Positions 42,861 to 52,202 of a stretch of DNA of 64,000 bases are shown piece by piece. A model generated the notes under the pieces. The model did no database searches. It was not told the DNA's origin and saw only the letters and a program-made list of their open reading frames with translations. This DNA is from Nannochloropsis salina CCMP1776 (Eukaryota > Sar > Eustigmatophyceae > Eustigmatales > Monodopsidaceae), in assembly GCA_004565275.1 (NCBI GenBank), contig SDOX01000183.1, forward strand, positions 28,035 to 92,034, in the 5' to 3' direction. The stretch's first letter is position 1, and each line of letters opens with the position of its first letter. The position numbers were made by a program, and so were the translations under genes.

Positions 42861-44672
42861 CTAATTTTTCTTCTTTCTCTTCCCTCGTCTCTCCCTTCCA
42901 CGTTGAGAATTGGGATTCTTTCTCCCATACCCAAACTGTATACCGTTTGCTGCCGTACTTTTGGTTACCGCCACCCCCAAGGTCTCCGTGATGTCGGCTC
43001 CGAACATACTGTCCAGCATTTTGGTCCGCCTTTTCATCTTCTGCTGCCAGATTCCCATCTGGAGTTGGTCCTCTCGCAGCAACAAATCCCCTTCCCACCG
43101 ACTCGCCTTCCCCTTCCCGGGTTTGGGAATCGAGTACTTGCAGCCTGGCCGCGGCCGCCACAGCTTGCTGAGATGCACCCTTAGTTGACCCGTGGCACTG
43201 TCCACCGAGATGGAAACTCGAGACAGGTAAGCATTCCCACACCGCGGGCAAAACATCCGGTCCTGGTCGTGCACGAGTTTGGCGCAACTCTCGCACCGAC
43301 GCGCCCATTGCTTCACGCGCGTCACCGCCGCGCCTTCCAAGGACATCAAGCGGAGCCCCATTTGAAGCATCACGTTCTGCATCGCAAAATCCGTCGTCAC
43401 ACACGCGACCAAGGGGAGCGACGGCTCCATGGCCCCGTCTCTGCCCTGGGTCGGCCCTGTGCCCCCCCTCGGCCCAAAGACACTCTCCACCCCCTTCGCC
43501 CGGACGCTTGTCAGGTTCCCTGTGTGGATCCATCCCTCCTCATCATCCACCCCCTCCCCCGTGCCGGACGCAAGCCCCAGGGCCTCCTGTCCCGCGCCCC
43601 CCATGATCCGAGAGGTCACGCCTCCCTGCTCTCCCGCCCTGCCCTCCCCGACACGCGACAAGGCCGGGCGCGGCCCTCCCCGCGCCGTCTCTTCCATGGT
43701 CAACGCTTGGAAAGGGATGCTAGGGTCTGTGCCTTGACTCCGACGGGCCCCCATCGCCTTGGCCGGGGGAGGGGGGCGAGACGCCGTGGCCTTCACGGCC
43801 TGGGCCCAGCTTCTTCCTCCTTGGGGGCTGGCGTGCGACGGCGGTGGGGTTGGGAGGGAGGGAGGGGCTGGGGCGGGCCTTGCCCCTCCCTCATCGGCAA
43901 CACCCTCCGTCGTCGTGTCCCCCGCGTCCCTTTCTTCGTCTCCACTTCTTACGCTCCCGTCCGTCTCCTCTGTCTCCCCCTTCCCCCTACTCCACCACCT
44001 CCTCCTCCTCGCCCTCCTCCTCGTCCTCCCCTCCTCCTCCTCCTCCTCCTCCTCCTCCTTTCCCTCTCCTTCCTCCCCTCCCCCCTCCTCCCCCTCCTCC
44101 CCCTCCTCCTCGGCCTCACTCTCCTCCTCACTGCTATCAGACTCTATCACCTCCACGTACACGCGCTCACTCCCCGCCTCCCCTTCTTCCGTGGCCGGCC
44201 GCGCCTCTACTTCGACTGGCTTTTCACCCACTGAGTTCATTTCTGTCGGCGTCCCCCGCGCTTTCTCACCATTGACTGCATCCGCCGCGCTTTTTATGCT
44301 CGTCGTTGTGCGCAAGTGATCGACGTGGCCCCCGTGCGCCTCAGCATCCAGCGTATAGGTTAATGCCAACACCCTCAAGTCCACTTTGGAGAGGGCCGAG
44401 TAATCCCCCGTCTGCCGCGCAAACCCAGCCACGGCCTTGCAAGCCTCCGATGAAGGCTCGCGTGTCCGTAGCTCAAAAGGAAGAGAGTCCAAATGGAGGC
44501 GTGCCCGTGGATCGCGTACCTCCGCTATTACCTCGGGAATGGTCCAGAAGTGTTCGGCCAAGCGTGCCAGGCTGTAGCCTTGCCCTTTTATAATCGCCCC
44601 AGTGTCCAAAACCAGGTGGCGACTTTTGCTCCGGACACCGGGAGGTGTCTGAGGGGTAGGAGATGCGGACAT
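42861..44672 (-). CDS. NOB1: 20S pre-rRNA endonuclease NOB1
   Basis: A single exon of 604 residues from ATG 44672 (MSASPTPQT). The PIN nuclease domain has HLVLDTGAIIKGQG (first catalytic Asp), IPEVIAEVRD, LSKVDLRVLALTYTLDAE and, after a very long acidic and Ser/Pro/Gly-rich insertion, VTTDFAMQNVMLQMGL. The zinc ribbon is RCESCAKLV with MFCPRCGNAYLSRVS, followed by the basic C-terminal domain. NOB1 cleaves 20S pre-rRNA at site D in late cytoplasmic 40S maturation. The insertion of about 280 residues inside the PIN domain is much longer than in yeast or human NOB1 and is encoded partly by CTC/CCT arrays at about 43990-44112. The frame is open far upstream of the chosen ATG but without family similarity. 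Confidence 0.94.
   Translation of the reverse strand: MSASPTPQTPPGVRSKSRHLVLDTGAIIKGQGYSLARLAEHFWTIPEVIAEVRDPRARLHLDSLPFELRTREPSSEACKAVAGFARQTGDYSALSKVDLRVLALTYTLDAEAHGGHVDHLRTTTSIKSAADAVNGEKARGTPTEMNSVGEKPVEVEARPATEEGEAGSERVYVEVIESDSSEEESEAEEEGEEGEEGGGEEGEGKEEEEEEEEEGRTRRRARRRRWWSRGKGETEETDGSVRSGDEERDAGDTTTEGVADEGGARPAPAPPSLPTPPPSHASPQGGRSWAQAVKATASRPPPPAKAMGARRSQGTDPSIPFQALTMEETARGGPRPALSRVGEGRAGEQGGVTSRIMGGAGQEALGLASGTGEGVDDEEGWIHTGNLTSVRAKGVESVFGPRGGTGPTQGRDGAMEPSLPLVACVTTDFAMQNVMLQMGLRLMSLEGAAVTRVKQWARRCESCAKLVHDQDRMFCPRCGNAYLSRVSISVDSATGQLRVHLSKLWRPRPGCKYSIPKPGKGKASRWEGDLLLREDQLQMGIWQQKMKRRTKMLDSMFGADITETLGVAVTKSTAANGIQFGYGRKNPNSQRGRERRGKRKKKN
43990..44112 (-). repeat. CTC/CCT triplet arrays in NOB1 (poly-Glu)
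   Basis: Interrupted CTC/CCT repeats on the plus strand, read as GAG (Glu) runs on the NOB1 strand, within the insertion of the PIN domain. Confidence 0.8.
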
Positions 44673-45156
44673 CTCGACCGGAGTCCGCGCGCTATGGCGG
44701 GTTGTGCTGCTCGTCACCCTCGCTGCTCCTGGGTTTGGTAGTATCTTGACGGGGGGGGGGTTCGCAAAGGGAAGGACTGTGAAGACCATCATTGTCAAAC
44801 AAGGGCCAGTTACGGTCATCTCACAAACTTTCACAGCCCTGCGGATTACCAGTCCCAATCATGCGACGGTGGACTTTGCCAATCGTCGTGTAATGCGTCT
44901 CGAACTAAACAGCACCTCGCTAAGCCATCGCTTCGAGTTGCATCGCTGGTGCTAGCAGGGGTCCAATATATTAAGCATAAGATAATTGTCCTCAATGTAC
45001 GACTGAAGACGAGTTTTTCCGTCGAGAGTAAATGAAACTTGTCTCCATGTTCAGGAAATGATCTTGTATGGCTCTTTTTTCTTCCAAAAAGGCCAAAATT
45101 TTCATTTGCTACCTTTCCTTATCGCATTCAGGCCTTCATAGCTTCGTGCGCTCCGT
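44673..45156. other. Divergent promoter region, NOB1 and the nardilysin-like gene
   Basis: About 480 bp between two start codons; no gene is seen. Confidence 0.55.
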
Positions 45157-48100
45157 ATGGAAGTAGACACCACACAATCGGCAAGTTTGGCAATAAAAAG
45201 GACAGCAATGGATGTTGACTCTGTAAATTCGTCTGCGCCGCCGCTTCTCAAGGTGTTGTCCCGTTTGAGTCTGGATGGGATACGTCCTGTGACGGACCCC
45301 AAGCATTATCGCCTCGTCACGCTGGACAACGGCCTCGAAGCATTGTTGATTCATGATCCCCGCATCACTCCAAGGGCAGACGATGGAGAAGGGATCAGAA
45401 AGAGACGAATGAAACCCAAGGAAGAGGAGGAGGGGGAGGAGGAGGAGGATGAGGAGGAGGATGAGGATGAGGATGAGGATGAGGAGGAGGAGGAGGAGGA
45501 GGAGGAGGCAAGCGGGACTTGCAGCAGTGCTGACAGCAGGAGTTCAGCAGGCGACGAGGACGACGAGGAGCTCGATGTTGATGCGTCGGATCCTTCCTGC
45601 AAGCGTGATCAACCTGGGCCGACCGGCAGCCCCCCCCCCCCGGTGTAGATAGCTTAGACGAGAGTACGTGCAGCAGTCAGGCCTTGGATTCGCACGAAAG
45701 AGAGTCTCCGCGTCGTAAAAAGCGCCATAGTGAGCACTCCATCGTGCCTTCCCCCGGTAGAGTGCACGGTGAGGAAAAAGCCGGCGTGGGTAATGCCGGT
45801 CCTCCCCCTTCGCCCCTCCTGGCTCCTCCGCCCAAGGCGGCAGATAGGGGGGGGGGAGGCAGGCCGCCACGCCGAGTCTTCCAGGGATGGAGGAAGCGGG
45901 CGGTGGTGGAGGAGAGGTACGGTTGTGCGGGGCAGCGATGGCGGTGGGCGTGGGTTCCTTCCATGACCCTGTGGAAATCCAAGGGCTAGCCCACTACTTG
46001 GAGCACATGCTCTTCATGGGCAGCCATAGGTACCCGGAGGAAAATGCCTACGACGCCTTCCTCTCCCAGCACGGCGGTTACAGCAATGCCATGACGGAAT
46101 GCGAGTACACTGTCTACCATTTTGAAGTTCCCCCTGCCTCTTTCACGGGGGCTTTGGATATTTTCGCGCAATTTTTCATCGACCCCTTGATGCGCCCGGA
46201 GGCCTCAGCACGGGAGCTGGAGGCAATCGAAAGTGAGTTCAACCTGAGCCGAAGCAGCGACAGCACCCGTTGGACCCAGCTCATGTGCCACACCTGCCAT
46301 GCTTCCCATCCCTACGCGCGTTTTGCCTGGGGGAACCTGGCCTCTTTACGGGACGCGCCCCAGGCGGCAGGCTTGGATATCAACGCCGAGATGCGCCGGT
46401 TTTACAGTCAACACTACCGGGCTCCCAACATGAAGCTTGTCTTGTTGGGCATGGAGGACCTGGACACCCTCGAAGACATCTTGGTCCGGGCCTTTGCGGG
46501 CGTACGCGGTTCTTCCTCCCTCCCTCCCTCCCTCCCTCCCTCCCTCCCTCCCTCCCCCCTACAGGGATTGCCGCCCCCCATGGACGAAAGCAATGCCTTG
46601 GGCTGGTTGTTCCGGATCGTTCCTATCCGAGACCTGCATGAGCTGCACCTGACCTGGCCTCTCCCTTCGCTGCTCAGCCAGTACCGGTCCAAGCCCTGGG
46701 AGTACCTGGGGTAAGGAGGGCGGGGGGGAGGGCGGGAAGGAGGGTGGGGGAGAGGGAGCGCGAAGCATGACCGCATCTTGACATCTCTCTGCCCTTTGAC
46801 TTTATCGATCCCAGCCACCTCCTAGGACACGAAGGTCCCGGGTCCATCTTGGCGGCGCTCAAAGCCAGGGGAGAGGCCACGGCCATCGTGGCCGGTGTCA
46901 GCCACGAGGGCTACGACTCCTCCACGGGCCTCGCCCTCTTCACCCTGACGGTGACCCTGACAGAGGCAGGGGTGAGGGCCTGGGAGGAGATTGTCGGCGT
47001 GGTCTATGCCTACTTGGGGGCGATACGGCGGGCCGGGTGGCAACGCTGGGTGTACGAGGAGCTTGCGGCCATTGCCCGGATGCAGTACACCTATCAGGAA
47101 GAGGTCGAGACGGGGGAGCTGGTGGAGCATTTGGCGGTGGGCTTGTTGCCCATGTACGGTTTGGAGCGGACCGAGTTCCTGGAAGCGCCGTTTTTGCTCC
47201 GAGACTGGCGCCCGGAATGGCTCGAGGCGATATTGGTCGCCTTGTCGGACCCAACAAGGTGTCGCGTGGACGTTGCCTCGTCCAGGTTCGGACGAGCCGG
47301 GGCCTGGGAGGCCGGGCCCTCCGCGCAGGTCCCCGAGAAGGCGGGAGAAGGAGAAGCAGGCGTGATCGAGGGCATTCCCGTCGAGACTGAACCGCGCTTT
47401 GGTGTGCATTTTACCCGGGAACGGCTCGCGCCCCCCTTGCTCCAGGGATGGAAAGACATATTCAACCGGGCGGCTACCGGTGACGCCCTGCCAGGGAACT
47501 ACCCCGCCCTCTTCCTCCCTCAGCCCAACCCCTTCATTGCCACCGACTTGACCGTCAAGGCCTTGCCCCTCCCATCGGAGGGCTCGAACCCCCCGTCCCC
47601 GTCCTCCCTCCCTCCCTCCGCCCCACCCACCCACGCCCCCGAGTCCCTCCTTCCCCCCGCCGTCCTCTGCCTCCATCCCGGCTCCCCCTTCGACCTCACC
47701 TCCGAGACCCTGGCAGAGGCCCTCCATCGCTTGCATACGGCCTCGCCCGGGCTCGTCCCCGCCCTCGCCCGCATCCGGGCTTCCCTTCCTCCGGCTTCCC
47801 ACTCCTCCTACCCTACCCTCCTCCCCCCCCCTTCTCCCCCTCGTCCCTTCCACGCCCTTCATTTGTGGCACCTGCAGGACCACACCTTTCGCACCCCTCG
47901 CTCTTGCATCTACCTTAAATTTGCCACGCCTCATGCGTACGCCTCGGCGCGGCAGGAAGTGATGACGGAGCTTTTTGTCCGGCTGGTGAAGGAGAGTTTG
48001 AATGAAGTCACCTACCTAGCCAGCGTGGCCGAGCTGCATTATGGCTTGAAAGGTAGGCTATGCTTATCTCCCTCCCTTTCCCCCACTTTCCCCCCTCCCT

Positions 48101-49963
48101 CCTTCTTCTCCGTCTCTATGCTCGACAGAGAGCCTTCACATCGCACAGTCTAAGCTGCTGTGTCCTTCCGTCCTCCTTTCCTTCCTTCCCCCCCCTCCTT
48201 CCCTCCCTCCCTCCCTCCCTCTTGTTGGTCGTCAGCCACCGAGCTGGGCCTGGAGCTGACTTTCCACGGTCTTTCCGACAAACTCCTCCGCCTTGTGGAC
48301 CTCGTCCTCCGCCGGCTCCTGGTCCGTGAAGGCGGGAGCGAGGGCGGGAAGGAGGACCCGCTCTTTCCATCGTCCTGTGCCGGCCTTTCCTCCTCCCCCC
48401 AGGCCGTCCGATTCGCGGCCCAGAAAGAGGCCTTGCTCCGGGTCTATGCCAACGGAAACATGAAACCGAGCAGGCACGCCCGGAATCTGAGGCTGGGGGT
48501 GCTGAAGGAGAAGATGTGGCAGTGCGAGGAGCTCGAGAGAGAGGCCCGGAGCCTGACGCTGGAGGCGGTGGCGGCGTTTGCCCCACGCCTGTTGGAGGCG
48601 CTGCAGGTGGACGGCTTGTACCAGGTGCGGGGGAGGGAGGGCAGCAGGGAGGGCAGGAAGGAGGGGTGGAGGGAGGGAAGGAGGGAGGGCGGGGATACTG
48701 GTACCCGTAATGACAGCCACGCTTTCCTTCCGTAGCCCTTCCCTCCTTCACGCCTTCCCGTTTCCATTTTGCGCCTTCCCCCCCTCCACCCCCGACAGGG
48801 CAATTGCGATCGTGCCGACGCCCAGGCCCTCGAAAGCCTCCTCCTCTCCCTCCTCCAGCTCGCCGGCACACGCCCTCTGTCCCCTGCGGCCTATCCCTCC
48901 AACCGGATTGCCGTCCTTCCCCCCGGACACAACCTCCTCCTGGCCGCCGAGAGCGTGAACGCGGGGGAGAGGAACTCGGCCTTGGAAGCGTATTGGCAGC
49001 TTGGGCCGGACACGATCGAACGCCGGGTGGTGGTTCAAATGCTGGAGAAGGTGCGTGTCTCGCGACCCGGACGTGCGGGCCTTGCTTGCCTGTCGAGATC
49101 ATTGGCTGGTGTCCTGACTGGCATGTCCCCCTGTGTGCGTATGCCCCCTCGCCCCTTCCTTCCCCTCCCTCCCTCCCTCCTTCCCTCAGCTTATGGAGGA
49201 GCCGCTCTACGACACCCTCCGCACCAAGGAGCAGCTAGGGTACTCGGTTTCCTGCGGGCTCCGGATGACCAACGGCATTCTGGGCCTGGCCGTTAAAATC
49301 CAGTCCGAGCGTTACGAACCCGAGCATTTGCACGCACGTCTGGAGGCGTTTTTACAGAGCTTTCACGCCAGCATGTCTACCCTCCCTCCCTCCGTGTACG
49401 CCCGTCAACTGGTGGCTTTGGCTCAGAACAAGCTGCAGCGAGACGCGTCTTTGAACGAGGAAGCAGGCAGGTACTGGGCGGAGATTGTGGATCGACGCTT
49501 CCAGTTCGACGTGGGCCCTTTGGAAGCTCGGCAGCTCTTGAGCGTGAGCCTGGCGCAGGTTTTGGCACTCTTTGAGGAAAGCGTAGGGGTGAACGCGGAG
49601 AAAGCGCGGCATGCGGCGGTGTATGTGACGGGGCGGGCGTGCCGGGCTCGGAGGGGTGTAAGGGAAGGGCGAGAAAAGGAAAGCTTCGCACGGTCGGGCA
49701 AAGCAACAGAGGGCGAGGGCGGAAAAGAAGCGGTGGAAGGGACCCAGACGCCGACACAGGCACCGGCAGAGACGCCTTCGTCAGATGGAAGCGTGGTAAA
49801 GCCTCAAAAGAAGCCCGGCTCTCTCCTGTTGAGTGCCAAAGTCCGAAGGTTGGCGCAAATCTCCGAGCGCGTGGGTGGCCCGATGGCCGTGGATGCGCCC
49901 AGTGGAGGAGGACATGGAAGGGAGGGAGGAACGGAACCCGAGTTCTACCCAAATTTGACCTGA
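45157..49963 (+). CDS. Nardilysin-like M16 metalloprotease, with two apparent frame breaks
   Basis: Exons: about 45157-46710 (perhaps with a 63-bp intron at 46502-46564), 46815-48052, 48236-48624, 48799-49050 and 49190-49963. The start reads YRLVTLDNGLEALLIHD, then a long Glu/Asp-rich insertion, then AAMAVGVGSFHDPVEIQG and the inverted zinc motif LAHYLEHMLFMGS (HxxEH), with RELEAIESEF supplying the last ligand. Later marks are HLLGHEGPGSILAALK and EEPLYDTLRTKEQLGYSVSC. Acidic insertion at this place is the hallmark of nardilysin, a cousin of insulin-degrading enzyme; both cut short peptides, nardilysin before Arg in dibasic sites. Two frame changes occur, one at a C11 run (45630-45640) and one near a G10 run (45847-45856). 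Each fits one missing base, so sequencing error is likely. The C-terminus is truncated relative to animal enzymes and Lys/Glu/Pro-rich. Confidence 0.88.
45424..45511 (+). repeat. GAG/GAT triplet array (acidic insertion)
   Basis: GAG, GAT and GAA triplets encode a Glu/Asp run inside the M16 domain of the nardilysin-like gene. Confidence 0.85.
46513..46558 (+). repeat. (CCCT)n array next to CTACAG
   Basis: The array is either a Leu-Pro-Pro-Ser coding repeat or the pyrimidine tract of a 63-bp intron (46502-46564). Both readings keep the frame. Confidence 0.8.
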
Positions 49964-50543
49964 AAAAGCCTCATTTTGACAAAGTACCCTCCGCGATTGG
50001 AAAGAAATGCATCTTGAGAAGGTGTGTGGGCTACGGGCAAAGCCAAGCCAAGGCTGCCCCAGGACGGACTTTCCCGCGGACCGCACCGGGACGAGGCCAC
50101 CGGGCGTCACTTATACCCTGATACCAACCCCTTGACCCGATCAACGTGGGACGCTCGGCCTTTTTTGCTTTTGGCTTTACCTTCCCCCCTGCGTGCACTT
50201 TCTCACGCTTTCCTCTTCCCAGTCACACCCGCGTCGGCGCACCTTTTCGCCCGGGAGGGAGGAAATACCGACTCAACTCGCAACCTTGGGCCTAGTTTCC
50301 GTATAATATGCACAGTCTGCCCTAAGCCCCTGGGAAGGACCCAGGCCCCTGCCCTCCCCACCTTTCCTGCCTCCTCCATACACACATCATCTACAGTTCC
50401 CAATATCTCCTCCCTCTTTCCACCCCCACCCCTTTCCCCCCTCCCCCACACCACCCACTGCCTCACGATCAAGCGTCCCTCCCTCCTCCCGCCCCTGGAC
50501 GCCTCCTTTCCCTTCCCGTCTTCCTCCTCCCCTCCCCCCTTAC
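49964..50543. other. Convergent intergenic region, no gene seen
   Basis: About 580 bp, C/T-rich from about 50330 on, between the nardilysin-like and CASTOR-like 3' ends. Confidence 0.5.
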
Positions 50544-52202
50544 TCATCCCTCCAACTCCGCCCCAACCTCCTGCCGCAATCTGCCCACGGTCTCCTCCAC
50601 CCCTTCCTCCTCCACCAGGGTAAAATTCGTCAGAAACGTGGAAAAATTGAGGAGCGGGGTGGCGTCGTCCATCTTGCACATGGCAGCGACCAACCCCGTT
50701 TCTTCGAATCCGAAGGGCCGCCCGCAGAGTTTCAGCGCCCGCCACCTTAATGGACAAGGAAGCAGGGCCAAAGGCGGGAAGAGCGGGAGGGCCTCCTCCT
50801 CCAGGAGGAGGGTGACTTCCCCTTCCATTTCCACCAATGCCAGGGGCCCGAACTCCAGGTCGGGGGGTAGGACGGGACCTAGGGAGGGGGAGGGACGGTG
50901 ATGGGTGTGGGGCCAACCGGAGCGGGTCCCCTGCGGAGTGGGGTGGTTCGGGTTGAGGGAGGAGGAGGGAAGGGGAGGGATGGGGATGGAGGCTGAGGCT
51001 CCTGCCTTGACGCCAGAGGAGGAGGAGGAGGAGGAGGAGTAGGGAGGCGTCGGATACGCGTCGGGCATCACCGCTGGTGTTTCTCTCCCTTGCCCTCTAT
51101 CCCTCCCTCTCGTCCCTTCCCCCCCTCCCCCCGCCCCAAAGCGGCGGATGGCCAGGCGGTCGAAGAGGAGAAGGCGGGCGAGAAGATCGGAACGCTCTGG
51201 CAAGGCCTCCTGGTTCAGGCGTGCCAAGACGAGGGACTGAGGCATCACACGAAGGGTGAGGGGAGGGGAGGTGGGGCCCACAAAGGTGGAGAAGGGGGAG
51301 GTGGAAAGGGAGGGCGGGGAGGAGGGCTTGGCCAGAGGGCACCCGGGCGCCCAGGATGGCTGCTGATGAGACAGGAAGGGACGGGGAGGTTCGGAGGCTG
51401 CCAGTCGTCCTCCCGCCCCTCTTTCCTTACCGCTTCCTCCTTCCTTTCCCCCCCGGTTGTGCGGAATGTCGGCGGGAAGGAGACCGGCGGGTGAAGGGCC
51501 CGGGGCGGGAGACGAGGGGCCGAAGGAGGGAGGGGCGGAGGACGCAGCCCGGGACGTTCCCGAGGTGGCAGGCGTCGCCAGGCGCGAGGGGGGAGACGAA
51601 GAGGGAGGGAGGACCCGGGATGGCCCCACACGGAGCTTCTGCACCCAGGAGGAAAGCAACGAGGCCGGTCTCCCCGCTGTCCCTCCCTCCCTTCCCTTCC
51701 TTCCCTCCCCCTCGCCGTCACGGCTCACCCCAATCTCATGCATCTTCCGGTCCACGTCCCCCCCGTCCTCCTCCCCTCCCTCCCGCTTCACAGGCGACCC
51801 TAGGTACGATGGACTCCCGCCCTCCGAGTCGGTGCCTGCCTGGACCGATCCGATCCGCTCGGCATGGGCCGCCAGGACCCCGTGCAACGCCGCGTCCACA
51901 CGTTCGCGAATGCACCGGACCGCCGAGACGAGCTCAGGGGCCTGGACCAAAAAGATCTCCGCGCTGTAGGTGCTGTGGTGGAGGATGGAGATATTCTCGT
52001 CCGCCATGAGTTTGGCCAGGTGGTTGACTACCCCGGGCACCTCCGCGACCGTGTGCCCGAGGCAGAACTCCAAGGCCCGCCACGGGGTGGGGGCCAGGTG
52101 GAGGAGGTGGGCGAGGCCGGAGGCAACCACACGTTTGTACTGCGCTTGGCTCATCACCAAGGTGGCCCCGTCTCCGTCCAGGATCAAGGCGCGCATGGGG
52201 GC
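50544..52202 (-). CDS. CASTOR/GATS-like ACT-domain protein (arginine-sensor family), 5' end unresolved
   Basis: The main exon, complement of 50544-52202, follows a CTCCAG acceptor and encodes 553 residues; the first exon or exons are not placed. The first half matches CASTOR: ATLVMSQAQYKRVVASGLAH, then WRALEFCLGH, VNHLAKLMADENISILHHST and YSAEIFLVQAPEL. After a low-complexity linker of about 270 residues comes the second half: ARLNQEALPERSDLLARLLL, LALVEMEGEVTLLLEEEALP, WRALKLCGRPFGFEETGLVA and LNFSTFLTNFTLVEEEGVEE. The last two copy the CASTOR pattern IGGQPLGFDECGIVAQI and STFNFDHALVPEDGI. Human CASTOR1 binds arginine between ACT domains and so controls GATOR2 and mTORC1. Arginine binding here is inference. 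The frame is open upstream to a poly-Glu stretch near 52560-52620 that may be a separate exon or noise. Confidence 0.78.
   Translation of the reverse strand, partial: APMRALILDGDGATLVMSQAQYKRVVASGLAHLLHLAPTPWRALEFCLGHTVAEVPGVVNHLAKLMADENISILHHSTYSAEIFLVQAPELVSAVRCIRERVDAALHGVLAAHAERIGSVQAGTDSEGGSPSYLGSPVKREGGEEDGGDVDRKMHEIGVSRDGEGEGRKGREGGTAGRPASLLSSWVQKLRVGPSRVLPPSSSPPSRLATPATSGTSRAASSAPPSFGPSSPAPGPSPAGLLPADIPHNRGGKEGGSGKERGAGGRLAASEPPRPFLSHQQPSWAPGCPLAKPSSPPSLSTSPFSTFVGPTSPPLTLRVMPQSLVLARLNQEALPERSDLLARLLLFDRLAIRRFGAGGGGEGTRGRDRGQGRETPAVMPDAYPTPPYSSSSSSSSGVKAGASASIPIPPLPSSSLNPNHPTPQGTRSGWPHTHHRPSPSLGPVLPPDLEFGPLALVEMEGEVTLLLEEEALPLFPPLALLPCPLRWRALKLCGRPFGFEETGLVAAMCKMDDATPLLNFSTFLTNFTLVEEEGVEETVGRLRQEVGAELEG

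Noticed and set aside
43185-44319. Long plus-strand frames opposite NOB1
   Set aside because: They are shadows of the Glu-rich insertion of NOB1, read as Leu, Ser or Pro runs.
46822-47934. A 370-codon minus-strand Gly/Glu-rich frame
   Set aside because: Antisense shadow of the nardilysin-like exon at 46815-48052, which has clear M16 similarity.
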